Shown here: piece by piece, positions 1-8,207 of the stretch | Layout: each line of letters opens with the position of its first letter | Numbering within the stretch: position 1 is the stretch's first letter | Assembly (NCBI GenBank): GCA_003557485.1 | Contig: PWOI01000054.1 | Span: 1-12,478 of the forward strand | Direction of reading: 5' to 3' | From: Elusimicrobiota bacterium | GTDB lineage: Bacteria > CG03 > SLGR01 > PWQF01 | Length of the DNA stretch: 12,478 bases | Position numbers and translations under genes: made by a program | The notes under the pieces: generated by a model | Told to the model about the DNA's origin: nothing | Seen by the model: the letters and a program-made list of their open reading frames with translations, nothing else | Databases searched by the model: none

Positions 1-562
1 CATTAAAAATATACTTTTCGCCTTTTTTAAATTCTAAAGACTTCCCGCTAAAAAAAAACAATTCATTAACATCTCCGTATTCATTTTTTTTAAAACAAGA
101 GGGAGCATGCGTATGACCGATAAAGCATATATCCCGGGCCATTTTATCAAAACTACTTTCTGCCTGATAAATATCCAGAAGATACTCATGGAGTGGATGG
201 CGCGGGCTTCCGTGTACAAACATAAAGTCATCAAAGAGCATTCTCTCTTTAAGACCTGAAAGAAACTCTATGTTTTCAGAGGTAAGTCTGTCTAGAGTCC
301 AGCATAGCGATTCAGCCGCTGGAGCATTAAGGCTAGAGAGTTTATTTGAATTAAGCACAGCAATATCATGGTTACCAATAATGCTGTGAATTTTTTTGTT
401 TTCCCTGATTGCGTCCGCACATTCGTTCGGCTGCGGACCGTATCCAATTATATCCCCGCAATTTATCACTATTTCAACAGCTTCGTTTTTAAAGAGAAAA
501 CTCAGAACCTTTCTGCAGGCCTCGTAATTCCCGTGTATGTCGGATATTATACCGTATTTCAT
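1..562 (-). CDS. Calcineurin-like metallophosphoesterase (YfcE/MJ0936-like), 3' end outside window
   Basis: The frame is open from an ATG at 562 through to base 1 with no stop, giving 187 codons of a gene whose C-terminus lies outside the window. The protein begins MKYGIISDIHGN and shows the ordered metallophosphoesterase motifs: D8-x-H10 (SDIHGN), GD with D37 (NCGDIIGYGPQPNEC), GNHD (N64, H65), VHG (H117) and GHTH (H150, H152). These residues normally bind a two-metal centre that hydrolyses phosphomono- or phosphodiesters. The GDIIGYGPxPNEC form is typical of the small soluble Metallophos_2 family, expected to be cytoplasmic. Substrate cannot be told; nucleotides or phosphoproteins are possible. 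The start overlaps the stop of the upstream glycosyltransferase as ATGA (559-562), so it is probably translationally coupled as the last visible gene of the ruv-smc operon. A T9 run lies near the 3' edge (50-58). Confidence 0.93.
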   Translation of the reverse strand, partial: MKYGIISDIHGNYEACRKVLSFLFKNEAVEIVINCGDIIGYGPQPNECADAIRENKKIHSIIGNHDIAVLNSNKLSSLNAPAAESLCWTLDRLTSENIEFLSGLKERMLFDDFMFVHGSPRHPLHEYLLDIYQAESSFDKMARDICFIGHTHAPSCFKKNEYGDVNELFFFSGKSLEFKKGEKYIFN

Positions 563-1269
563 TCTGTAAAAACCGGCTGCCCCTTAAAAATACGCCATGA
601 GGCTTCAAGAAGAAAAAGAGGCAGAGTGATAATTCTTTTGAGACGCCATGGTTGTATAAGAAGCCGCCATAACCATTCCATTCCAGTATATATAAATATT
701 CCGGGAGAACGTCTCAGAGTCCCGCTTAAAACATCAAAACTGCCTCCTACACCCATAATAACCCCCCTGTTTATTGTACACTTTATCCGGTTGATTAACA
801 CTTCCTGATCGGGTATATTAAGCCCAACAAAAACTGCTCCCGGATTCTTACTTTTTATTTCTTTTATAATATCTTTTTCTTCTTCAGGGCTGAAATAGCC
901 GCTGCGGGCACCGCAAATATCGGCGCGCGGATATTTTTCCTTTATTTTTTCTGCCGCCTGCAATGCAACAGTTTTGCCGCCGCCCCAGAAAAAAGACTTT
1001 ATGCCTCTCTTAACAATCTCTTCCATAATTTCAATACCAGGATACCTGCTCACTAATCTTTTTTCTCCCAAAAAAACAACCGTTTTTATTCCTATGCTGT
1101 CACATACTACCAAATCAGCGTTTTTTACAGCCTCCCTGAAATCAGATCGCCTCCAGTAAAGCCTGGCCATAAGCGCATTAAAAGTTAGTATATGAGAGGA
1201 CGGACTGCTGCCTGCCAGTTCAAGGCAGCGAGAGAGTATCTTCTGTCTCGGCAGAGCCGCTACTTTCAT
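559..1269 (-). CDS. WecG/TagA/CpsF family glycosyltransferase
   Basis: This 236-residue protein has the length and motifs of the WecG/TagA/CpsF family (GT26), which transfers N-acetylmannosamine or a related sugar from a UDP-sugar to an undecaprenyl-linked acceptor on the inner face of the membrane. Visible motifs are TFNA around N31; NADLVVCDSIG with D57 at the position of the proposed catalytic Asp of TagA; GLNIPDQE (149-156) for the usual GxGxPxQE; GVGGSFDVLSG (173-183); and RSPGIFIYTGMEWLWRLL followed by a basic, aromatic C-terminal tail, the region that docks TagA on the membrane. The usual DG after the Asp is DS here. The ATG overlaps the smc stop as ATGA (1266-1269), and the gene's own stop overlaps the next start in the same way. 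Family members serve wall teichoic acid, enterobacterial common antigen or capsule synthesis; the pathway here is not visible, but csaB about 7 kb upstream suggests a pyruvylated wall polymer. Confidence 0.93.
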   Translation of the reverse strand: MKVAALPRQKILSRCLELAGSSPSSHILTFNALMARLYWRRSDFREAVKNADLVVCDSIGIKTVVFLGEKRLVSRYPGIEIMEEIVKRGIKSFFWGGGKTVALQAAEKIKEKYPRADICGARSGYFSPEEEKDIIKEIKSKNPGAVFVGLNIPDQEVLINRIKCTINRGVIMGVGGSFDVLSGTLRRSPGIFIYTGMEWLWRLLIQPWRLKRIITLPLFLLEASWRIFKGQPVFTE

Positions 1270-4200
1270 TCTCCGGGAACAGACTTCGCATCTTTAAGGT
1301 TAACGGATATTACCTTGGAAACCCCGAACTCTTCCATGGTAATTCCATAGAAAGTATCGCTCTGCTGCATTGTCTGCTTATTATGGGTTATAAGTATGAA
1401 CTGGGTATTCTCAGAGTAATCTTTAAGCATTTTCAAAAACCTGTGAAGATTGATTTCATCAAGCGGTGCATCAACTTCGTCAAGAATACAAAAAGGTGAA
1501 GGCTTAACTTCAAAAACCGCGAACATAAAAGCAATTGCAAGCAGGGCTCTCTCTCCACCGGACAGCTGTTTAAGTGAAGTGATTTTTTTACCTTCGGGCC
1601 TGGCTTTCATTTCGATCCCACTCTCAAGAATGTTTTCCGGGTCAAGAAGAGAAAGAGATGCCTGACCTCCTTCAAAAAGACGATTGAAAACATTGTGAAA
1701 ATTCTTATTAACTTCATTAAAGGTATCCAGAAACCTGTCTTTTGTCTGAGTATTTATTTTGCGTATTATGCTACGCAGGTTCCTGTCGGCTTCCTCTAAA
1801 TCATCCACATGTCTCTTTATAAATTCAAATCTCTGGTTCTCCTTTTCAAACTCTTCCGGAGCCTGTAGGTTAACATTTCCTATTTTTTCTAATTTGTTTT
1901 TCAGGGTTCTTATCTCTTCGGCATCAATCTCTTCACCGGAATAGTTTTCCATTGCTGTTTCAAGATCTGTATTCATATCCTCTGTTATTCTGACTTTTAT
2001 TCCACTCAATTTTTCCCGCAGCACTTCTTCTGTCTGCCTTTCCCCAGCCGCCTCGTCCTTGCAGCGCTGCAGATCAATATCCTTTTCTTTCTGTTCTTCC
2101 TTTAGCTTTTTGAGTTCAGAAGCCAAACCGCCTTTTTCATTCTGCAATTCTCCTGTGCGGTTCTGTATTTTTTTCTTTTCCTCCTTCAGTTCTCCAAGCT
2201 TATCAATATCTGAAGAATTTCTTGAAATAATATTTACCCGATTGGCCTTAAGGTCTTCTACAAGTCTGTTTAATCTTTCCATCTCCTTCTGAGTCTCCGA
2301 AATTCTTTCCTCAACGCTTTCAAGGCGGCCTGTAATTCTTCCGGTTGAATCTGAAAGAATTTTATGGCGGGCTTCCTGCGCAGCTGCGGTCGTTTTTAAA
2401 TCATCAAGCGCTTCTGCAATATCGGTTAACCCACTTTTTTTCAAAACCAATTCGCTTTGTAGATTTTCCGCATTCTCATTGTTCCGGATTATTTCCTCTT
2501 CTATTTTCACTTTATCAGGGAGGTTTTCTATATCCCTGCTGATTACCTTAAGTTCGCCCGATATAAACTCCACACGACCTTTGAGGTTGCTTCTTTCCTG
2601 CTTTAAAACAGAGAGTTCTTCAGACATTTTTTCCAGGCTTTCCCGGTTTTTCTTTACTTCTTTTTCAAAAGTGTCTTTCTTTTCTTTTTCATCACCAAGT
2701 ATGCTTTCCGTCTCTTTCAGGAGGTGGCGAAGCCTTTCTATATCTTTTTCAAGAACCAACAGCCGTCCGCTACGGAGAGGCATTTCTCCACCACCGGAAA
2801 CAACACAATCGCTGTAAAAAACCAGGTCTCCTTTCTTATGGGAACTGGCAGTAATAAAACTAACTAATTTTTTAACTGCTCCATCTGCATTGCCACTTAA
2901 AGCAATACCGGAAGAAAGAGGCGGAATTTTATCAGCCAGCACAAAAGTAAGCGGAGGAAGATTGTTTTCCCTTAAAAAAGAAACAGCCTGCTCCGCAGCT
3001 TTCATGTCGGCTGCCGTCATCCAGGACATTTTTTCTCCTGCCATTGCGGCTATTTTTTTCATCTCATCCTGCGAAAAATATTTTTCAAGAACTGCAAAAA
3101 GAGGGCCGTCTATACCTTTAATCTTACGGGATGCCAATTTTTCTATACTTAAAAGCTGGGGAAGGTATTTTTTGCCCGATTCAAATTCACTGGAGGTCTG
3201 GTGGTAGTCTCTCAGAATTTTTTCTCTGTCCTTTTCAATTTCAGCAATTTTTTCATTGGATTTGCCAAGATACTCATATAATTCATTATTTGTTGATATA
3301 TATCCTGCTATTTTTTTTTCCAGAACACCTATGTTTTCATTTTTAACTTCAAGTTTTTGGAAAAGTTCATTATAGGTCTTCTTAAGTGCCTCTGATTTTT
3401 CGGAAAGATTATTTTCTCGAGATAATATATTTTCGGTTTTAGCGCTAAGATCGATACAACGTGAAGAAGCTGTTACGATTTCCTTTTCCATCTCTATTAT
3501 TTTTTTCTGAAGACTGTGGAATTGTTTTTCTTTTGTTTTTATATCAGCCTTTTTTTCACCTATTTCTTCCTGAATATTTTTCAGTTCTTTTTCGGTTTCC
3601 GTATCTCTTGCCGAATCAAGGTCATCAAGCTCCTCATTTAATTGTTTCAAACTTTTTTCGCTGTAGGATTTGGCTTCTTCGTTTCTTTTAATTTCTTCAT
3701 CCAACCGCTTTAATTCAGAATCAAAATTTTCAATGCTGTTATTTATTATTTCTATTTTACTTTCTATTTGATAGGCTGACTGGCTGAGATTGATAATCGT
3801 TTCATCCAATTCCGATTTTTTCTCTTCCATCTTGCTAACCCGCGCATCTATCTTACTCTTTACAGAACTCAGAGAAGCGAGTTTGTCTTGTATCCCTACT
3901 GTTTCACTAAGCTGTTTTTGAAGCCGTTCGTTAATACTTATATATTCACGGCATAGGCGGCTGACCTCCAGGTATGAAAGTCTTTCACTGTATTTACGGA
4001 ACTGCCTGGCCTTTGCACTCTGCCGTTTAAGGCGCCTAATGTTTTTCTTCACCTCAGCCATAATATTTTTGACTTCATCAAGATCGCGTTTCGTTCTGTC
4101 AAGCCGCCTTTTTGCGTTTTCTTTTCTCTCTTTGTATTTTCTTATGCCGGCAGCTTCTTCTATAATACCACGTCTTTCTTCAGGTGAACATTTAAGAATA

Positions 4201-4643
4201 AAACTGACATCACCCTGATCCATAACAGAATATGACTGGGTACCTACGCCCGTATCCATGAAAAGTTCTTTTATATCCTTAAGCCGGCAGGGGCTCCTGT
4301 TTATATAATATTCACTGTCTCCGCTCCTGTACAATTTACGCATCACCGTTACTTTATCATAATCAAGCGGCAGAATCCCTGAAGAATTGTCAATACAAAA
4401 TTCTACTGAAGACACTCCTATGGGCTTACGGGTTTTTGAACCTGTGAATATCATGTCTTCCATCTTATCTCCCCTAAGACGGCTTGCACTCTGCTCTCCT
4501 AATGCCCAGTTGATTGCATCTAATACATTTGATTTACCGCAGCCGTTAGGTCCGACTATTACTGTCATACCGGCATCAAAATCAAACTTAGCTTCATCCG
4601 CAAAAGACTTAAACCCGTATATTTTTAAACTCTCAAGCCGCAT
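1266..4643 (-). CDS. smc: Chromosome segregation/condensation ATPase SMC
   Basis: SMC is the ATPase of bacterial condensin and acts on the nucleoid with ScpA and ScpB to organise and separate sister chromosomes. The 1125-residue protein has the full SMC order. The N-terminal head carries a Walker A motif GPNGCGKSN (31-39), a Q-loop near residues 136-145 and the conserved EEAAGIRKYKERK (162-174). A long charged coiled coil (about 175-500) leads to a hinge (about 510-620), then a returning coiled coil (about 625-1000). The C-terminal head has the ABC signature LSGGERALLAIA (from 1027), Walker B with catalytic Glu FCILDEVD (1051-1058) and the switch His in ILITHNK. It is slightly shorter than the usual 1150-1190, and much of the shortfall seems to be in the second half of the hinge. 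The ATG shares its A with the queH TAA stop (TAATG); an AAAGG about 9 bases upstream can serve as ribosome binding site. No scpA or scpB is seen nearby. Confidence 0.97.
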   Translation of the reverse strand: MRLESLKIYGFKSFADEAKFDFDAGMTVIVGPNGCGKSNVLDAINWALGEQSASRLRGDKMEDMIFTGSKTRKPIGVSSVEFCIDNSSGILPLDYDKVTVMRKLYRSGDSEYYINRSPCRLKDIKELFMDTGVGTQSYSVMDQGDVSFILKCSPEERRGIIEEAAGIRKYKERKENAKRRLDRTKRDLDEVKNIMAEVKKNIRRLKRQSAKARQFRKYSERLSYLEVSRLCREYISINERLQKQLSETVGIQDKLASLSSVKSKIDARVSKMEEKKSELDETIINLSQSAYQIESKIEIINNSIENFDSELKRLDEEIKRNEEAKSYSEKSLKQLNEELDDLDSARDTETEKELKNIQEEIGEKKADIKTKEKQFHSLQKKIIEMEKEIVTASSRCIDLSAKTENILSRENNLSEKSEALKKTYNELFQKLEVKNENIGVLEKKIAGYISTNNELYEYLGKSNEKIAEIEKDREKILRDYHQTSSEFESGKKYLPQLLSIEKLASRKIKGIDGPLFAVLEKYFSQDEMKKIAAMAGEKMSWMTAADMKAAEQAVSFLRENNLPPLTFVLADKIPPLSSGIALSGNADGAVKKLVSFITASSHKKGDLVFYSDCVVSGGGEMPLRSGRLLVLEKDIERLRHLLKETESILGDEKEKKDTFEKEVKKNRESLEKMSEELSVLKQERSNLKGRVEFISGELKVISRDIENLPDKVKIEEEIIRNNENAENLQSELVLKKSGLTDIAEALDDLKTTAAAQEARHKILSDSTGRITGRLESVEERISETQKEMERLNRLVEDLKANRVNIISRNSSDIDKLGELKEEKKKIQNRTGELQNEKGGLASELKKLKEEQKEKDIDLQRCKDEAAGERQTEEVLREKLSGIKVRITEDMNTDLETAMENYSGEEIDAEEIRTLKNKLEKIGNVNLQAPEEFEKENQRFEFIKRHVDDLEEADRNLRSIIRKINTQTKDRFLDTFNEVNKNFHNVFNRLFEGGQASLSLLDPENILESGIEMKARPEGKKITSLKQLSGGERALLAIAFMFAVFEVKPSPFCILDEVDAPLDEINLHRFLKMLKDYSENTQFILITHNKQTMQQSDTFYGITMEEFGVSKVISVNLKDAKSVPGE

Positions 4644-5176
4644 TAACTGTACCTTTCATATTCCGAATAAACACATCCGCAGTATTCCTGCCTATAAAGA
4701 TTTTCAGCTTTTGAAAGACTTATGCCCTCTTTCCACCCCTTTCTGAAATCTTCCGCATAAAAAACGACGCCAGCTTCGCAGGCAGCTTTCTGCCCCTCCT
4801 CGACAACAGAGTCGAAATACTGGTATTTACTGTAGAGAAGAGTAGTTGTAAAGGCAGATATTCCTGATTCTGCTGCCTTCTGTGCTGTTTCCTTAAGCCT
4901 CAATCTGTAGCACATCCGGCATCTATCCTTCTTTTTGTTTGAATTTATTTTTTTCATCCATTCTTTAAAATCATATGATCCTTCAATTATATCCGCTGGT
5001 CCATTTTTTGCAAGATAGAAACCTAAGGCCATTCTTCTTTTATTATATTCCCGCCAACCATGTATATTAGGATTATACCAGTATACGGAGAGTTCAAAAT
5101 TCTTTTTTCTAAGGCATTTGGCCGGATAACACAGGCAGGGCGCACAGCATGTGTGGATAAGAATTTCGCCGCTCAC
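4643..5176 (-). CDS. queH: Epoxyqueuosine reductase QueH
   Basis: QueH (formerly DUF208, COG1636) reduces epoxyqueuosine to queuosine in the wobble position of tRNAs with GUN anticodons, the last step of queuosine synthesis. It is the non-cobalamin alternative to QueG. The 177-residue protein carries all family signatures: TCCAPC (C10, C11, C14) near the N-terminus, YNPNIHGWREY (34-44), DRCRMCYRLRL (C86, C89), TTLLYSKYQ (111-119), DFRKGWKEGI (143-152) and YRQEYCGC (C166, C168). The cysteine pairs supply the iron-sulfur cluster and redox disulfide of the family. The start is GTG, overlapping the TGA of the radical SAM gene as GTGA (5173-5176); I see no good Shine-Dalgarno sequence, so coupled translation is likely. 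The downstream junction is a one-base overlap with smc. Position in a ruv operon recalls the ruvAB-queA-tgt order of Bacillus subtilis. Confidence 0.94.
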   Translation of the reverse strand: MSGEILIHTCCAPCLCYPAKCLRKKNFELSVYWYNPNIHGWREYNKRRMALGFYLAKNGPADIIEGSYDFKEWMKKINSNKKKDRCRMCYRLRLKETAQKAAESGISAFTTTLLYSKYQYFDSVVEEGQKAACEAGVVFYAEDFRKGWKEGISLSKAENLYRQEYCGCVYSEYERYS

Positions 5177-6111
5177 TGTAATTTTAAATATTCCTGAGAT
5201 GGAAAATGTCCTACCTCGTATTCAAAAGGCAGTTCTATGTTCAGGTTGCGCTCCAGAGCTTTCCTTTTAGTTTTGAGCATGAATTTTTCCCAGTATTCGC
5301 CGCTGGGTTCCTCAACTTCACCGTAAAGTCTATGGTAAGGCTCCAGCAGCCTGGGAAATTTTTCCTTAAGCCAGGAAAAAAACATTTCTCTCTGATAATT
5401 CTTGATTGAAAGCGGCGCAAACAAAGCATAGGCTGCACCTGCGGAGGAAACCTTCTTCAGAATCCTGTCTGTTTCGCTGCCGTCAGTCAAATACGGAAGT
5501 ACGGGAGATACCGCAACACCCGCTGATATTCCGTGACGCCTTATTGCCTTCAGAGTCCTAAGTCTCGTATGCACCGATGGGGAGTCTCCTTCTAATTTTT
5601 TAACTAGGCTGCCTGAAACAACCGGAACAGAAATCGTTACGCATACAAAATTTTTGCTATTTATTTTTTTAAGAAGTTCAATGTCTCTGAGAATTCTTTC
5701 TGACCTTGTTATAATGTGAAGAGGGAAATTATAATCCTGCAGAATTTCAAGAAGCCTTCTTGTTATAAAGTATTCATCCTCGTTCTCACCGTATGGTTCA
5801 CAGGATTCCCCCAGGACAATAAGTCCAATTTCCAAGCCGGATTCCAATCGCCGCTTAAGAAGATACGGAGCATTTATTTTTATCTGAACCTGCCGGTCTT
5901 TCTCCTCTTCAAGTCCCGTTGAGTCTATATGTTTTTTTTCCTGCACATAACAGTACCTGCAACCGACAAGACAGCCACGATAGGGGTTTAAGGAATACCT
6001 TGACATATAAAAAGGATTTATTTCCTCGCTTCTATATAATATGTTCTTTGCCTGATACGGCTCGCTTTTTTTCTTCCTGGCTTTCACTTCAAAATAGTTC
6101 CTGCACTTCAC
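5173..6111 (-). CDS. Radical SAM protein, SplB-like/COG1533 (Rv2578c-type)
   Basis: The 312-residue protein has the radical SAM signature [18 protein letters not shown], with C47, C51 and C54 in the CX3CX2C spacing that binds the [4Fe-4S] cluster and S-adenosylmethionine. Other family landmarks are [11 protein letters not shown] (79-89), [18 protein letters not shown] (130-147), a glutamate/arginine-rich middle ([24 protein letters not shown]) and [10 protein letters not shown] (201-210). This matches the COG1533 group, distantly related to spore photoproduct lyase, whose reaction is unknown for most members. The usual (T)DPYQPxE segment reads [11 protein letters not shown] here (102-112), placing a cysteine, C103, in the predicted barrel core. 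The GTG at 6111 gives a 23-bp overlap with ruvB but its AAAGG abuts the start codon. An in-frame GTG at 6087, just after the ruvB stop and with CAGGA upstream, is an equally plausible start. The gene sits between ruvB and queH in one coupled operon; a DNA repair or tRNA role is possible but unproven. Confidence 0.9.
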   Translation of the reverse strand: MKCRNYFEVKARKKKSEPYQAKNILYRSEEINPFYMSRYSLNPYRGCLVGCRYCYVQEKKHIDSTGLEEEKDRQVQIKINAPYLLKRRLESGLEIGLIVLGESCEPYGENEDEYFITRRLLEILQDYNFPLHIITRSERILRDIELLKKINSKNFVCVTISVPVVSGSLVKKLEGDSPSVHTRLRTLKAIRRHGISAGVAVSPVLPYLTDGSETDRILKKVSSAGAAYALFAPLSIKNYQREMFFSWLKEKFPRLLEPYHRLYGEVEEPSGEYWEKFMLKTKRKALERNLNIELPFEYEVGHFPSQEYLKLQ

Positions 6112-7117
6112 CCTTTATTTTTAAACCCATATGTTCAAAACCCAGACGGGTTGCTTTTCTTCCCTTGGAAGTCCTCGAAAGAAACCCGCGCTGAATAAGA
6201 AAGGGTTCATATACGTCGGCTATTGTATCTTCATCTTCCCCTACCGAAACAGCAAGAGAGCCAAGGCCGACCGGACCCCCGGAGAACTTTTCAATAATTG
6301 TCTTTAAAATCTTCCTATCCATAGGGTCGAGGCCTTTTTCATCAACCTCAAACATCTTGAACGCTCCGCAGGCAACTTTTTTTGTTATTACTCCTCCCTC
6401 CTTAACCTGGGCATAATCCCTGACGCGCCTTAAGTAACTGTTCGCTATCCTCGGGGTTCCCCTGCTACGTGAGGCTATTTCAAGGGCGCCTTCGTCTTTT
6501 ATTTCAACCTCGAGAATGGACGCTGACCTTAAAACTATCTGTTTAAGTTCGTTTACCGAGTAAAAACTCAATCTTTCCTGTATTCCGAACCGTTCCCTCA
6601 TAGCGGCGCTTATGCTTCCGGCTTTTGTTGTAGCGCCTACCAGTGTGAATGCAGGAAGGTTAAGTTTTATACTTTTTGCAGAAGGTCCCTCTCCCACAAT
6701 TATATCAAGCTGATAACTCTGCATTGCAGGATAAAGAGCTTCTTCCACTACCTTGTTGAGCCGATGTATTTCATCAATAAAAAAAACTCCCCTTTCAGGT
6801 AGGTTGGTAAGAAGTGATGCAAGGTCTCCCGGCTTTTCAAGGGCAGGTCCGGAAGTTTCCTTTACAGGTACGCCAGTTTGCCTTCCTATTATATGCGCAA
6901 GCGTTGTTTTGCCAAGCCCGGGCGGACCATGAAAAAGACAGTGATCAAGAGGCTCCTCTCTTCTTCGGGCAGCCTCTACAAACATTACAAGTTTCTCCTT
7001 GAGTTTTTGCTGCCCTACAAATTCATTAAAATTTAGAGGCCTGAGCTTTATGTCTGCACTTTTCTTTCGGTCATCCTCTTTGCCGAGAACTGTTCTTTTC
7101 TTTTTTTCTTCAACCAT
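6089..7117 (-). CDS. ruvB: Holliday junction branch migration helicase RuvB
   Basis: RuvB is the hexameric AAA+ motor that, with RuvA, drives branch migration of Holliday junctions during recombinational repair. The 342 residues are of normal length. After a basic N-terminal extension come [12 protein letters not shown] (25-36), Walker A GPPGLGKT (64-71), [15 protein letters not shown] (86-100), Walker B FFIDEIH (112-118), sensor 1 VGATTKAG (160-167), the MRERFG segment with the arginine finger (R174 or R176), sensor 2 [17 protein letters not shown] (218-234) and the C-terminal winged helix including [19 protein letters not shown] and [10 protein letters not shown] (304-313). The ATG at 7117 overlaps the end of ruvA by 8 bp; no convincing ribosome binding site precedes it, so coupling to ruvA is likely. 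Downstream it abuts or overlaps the radical SAM gene. Confidence 0.98.
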   Translation of the reverse strand: MVEEKKKRTVLGKEDDRKKSADIKLRPLNFNEFVGQQKLKEKLVMFVEAARRREEPLDHCLFHGPPGLGKTTLAHIIGRQTGVPVKETSGPALEKPGDLASLLTNLPERGVFFIDEIHRLNKVVEEALYPAMQSYQLDIIVGEGPSAKSIKLNLPAFTLVGATTKAGSISAAMRERFGIQERLSFYSVNELKQIVLRSASILEVEIKDEGALEIASRSRGTPRIANSYLRRVRDYAQVKEGGVITKKVACGAFKMFEVDEKGLDPMDRKILKTIIEKFSGGPVGLGSLAVSVGEDEDTIADVYEPFLIQRGFLSRTSKGRKATRLGFEHMGLKIKGEVQELF

Positions 7118-7706
7118 GATATTTGAAAACCCTGCTTATTATATCTTCTACGCTATCACTTTCTTTAATCCGGGCGCTAACTGCACCCAGCATCTCTCTT
7201 GCCTGCGCTTCCCTGTAACCCAGGGAAAGCAGTCCCATTAAGGCTTCCTCCATTTTTTCCCGGTTTACTCTAATATCAGAAAAATCATAATCCAGCGGGC
7301 CCAGTTCGGCAAGCTTATCCTTTAAGTCTACTATCATGCGTTCGGCTGTCTTCTTACCTATTCCTTTTACAGAGGCAAGTTTATTTATATCCTCTTTTTT
7401 TATGGCGGCTGCAAATTCTCCGGGAGTAATCTGCGATATTACATTAAGAGCCTTACCCGGACCTATTTTTGAAACACTCAATATAAGTTCGAACAATTTT
7501 TTTTCCCCCTCGCAGGAAAAACCGTATAGTTCTTCATTGTCCTCCCTCAGGTAATGATAGAGATAAAGCATAACTTCTTCCGGAGGGTCAGGAAGGTCTT
7601 TATATGTAAAAGTACCTATATTTATTTCGTATCCTATTCCGGAATTTTCTACAACAGCCTTACTAATCTCCTTATTCTTAAGTATTCCTTTTATATATGC
7701 GTACAT
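7110..7706 (-). CDS. ruvA: Holliday junction DNA-binding subunit RuvA
   Basis: RuvA binds the four-way junction as a tetramer and loads RuvB rings onto opposite arms. The 198-residue protein is full length. It has an N-terminal OB-fold ([12 protein letters not shown]... to about residue 63, ending in the conserved [10 protein letters not shown] at 54-63), two helix-hairpin-helix motifs (SKIGPGKAL at 79-87 and [20 protein letters not shown] at 110-129), an acidic linker (about 133-147) and the small C-terminal domain III (about 150-198) that contacts RuvB, with [14 protein letters not shown]. The gene starts 3 bp after the ruvC stop, and GGAGAA at the end of ruvC provides a ribosome binding site at good spacing. 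It overlaps ruvB by 8 bp. Confidence 0.98.
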   Translation of the reverse strand: MYAYIKGILKNKEISKAVVENSGIGYEINIGTFTYKDLPDPPEEVMLYLYHYLREDNEELYGFSCEGEKKLFELILSVSKIGPGKALNVISQITPGEFAAAIKKEDINKLASVKGIGKKTAERMIVDLKDKLAELGPLDYDFSDIRVNREKMEEALMGLLSLGYREAQAREMLGAVSARIKESDSVEDIISRVFKYHG

Positions 7707-7709
7707 TAA

Positions 7710-8207
7710 TTATTCTTCTCCAAGTATTTTTTTAGTCTTCCTGCAGGTCAGGTGACACAATGCGGCGGCAAGGGCATCGGAAACATGATCAGGGCCCGGC
7801 ATACTTGATAAGGAAAGAAAATTCCTTACCATAAACTTAACCTGGTTTTTATCCGCCCGGCCGTATCCTACAACAGCCTGTTTAATTTCCAGCGGGGTAT
7901 ATTCTTCTATATTCTTCCGGCAATGATGGAAAGCCAGCATAATGACCCCCCTTGCATGCGCTACCTGCATCGCTGTTTTAGTATTTTTTGCAAAGAAAAG
8001 TTTTTCTACTGCGACTTCATCCGGGCTGAATTTCTCAGAAAGTTCAAGTGATTTTTTATAAAGCATATTTAATCTCTCAGAAAAGGAAACTCCCGGAGGC
8101 GTATTTAAACATCCACAGTCAATGAGTTCGGCAGAATAACCGGAAACCGATTCAATAAGCCCCCATCCCGTATTTGCCAGACCGGGATCTATTCCCATAA
8201 TTTTCAT
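7710..8207 (-). CDS. ruvC: Holliday junction endonuclease RuvC
   Basis: RuvC is the dimeric nuclease that cuts Holliday junctions symmetrically after RuvAB has moved them. The 165 residues show the family fold and acidic catalytic residues: D7 in MKIMGIDPGLANTGWG, E68 in VAVEKLFFAKN, and the C-terminal pair in GPDHVSDALAAALCH. The last pair is H141 and D144, three residues apart, so the site looks like the D/E/H/D type of Thermus thermophilus rather than the all-acidic E. coli type. YGRADKNQVKFMV (115-127) is the usual junction-binding helix region. Upstream lies the strong promoter at 8280-8309. The ATG overlaps the stop of a possible 21-codon ORF as ATGA, and only a weak GGGA lies upstream for ribosome binding. 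No SOS box of the GAAC-N4-GTTC type is visible near the promoter. Confidence 0.98.
   Translation of the reverse strand: MKIMGIDPGLANTGWGLIESVSGYSAELIDCGCLNTPPGVSFSERLNMLYKKSLELSEKFSPDEVAVEKLFFAKNTKTAMQVAHARGVIMLAFHHCRKNIEEYTPLEIKQAVVGYGRADKNQVKFMVRNFLSLSSMPGPDHVSDALAAALCHLTCRKTKKILGEE

Noticed and set aside
50-58. T9 run in the metallophosphoesterase gene (and a similar A9 in smc at 3311-3319) as slippage sites
   Set aside because: A/T runs of this length are frequent in AT-leaning coding sequence, and here they simply encode Phe-Phe-Phe or Lys-Lys.
368-808. Plus-strand open frame of 146 codons
   Set aside because: It lies opposite the metallophosphoesterase and the glycosyltransferase, both of which have clear family motifs; its translation shows no recognisable domain and no promoter or ribosome binding site.
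1450-3691. Several plus-strand open frames within the smc region
   Set aside because: They are rich in Ser, Phe and Leu, as expected from reading the Glu/Lys-rich SMC coiled coil on the opposite strand, and match no family.
5173-6111. Assignment of the radical SAM gene as true spore photoproduct lyase (splB)
   Set aside because: The landmarks fit the broader COG1533 group, the SplB FEAAC-type segment is absent, and there is no sporulation gene nearby.
7087-7095. Palindrome GAACAGTTC near the start of ruvB, considered as an SOS (LexA) box
   Set aside because: The half-sites are separated by one base rather than the four of the Gram-positive type box, the site is inside coding sequence, and it is far from the promoter.
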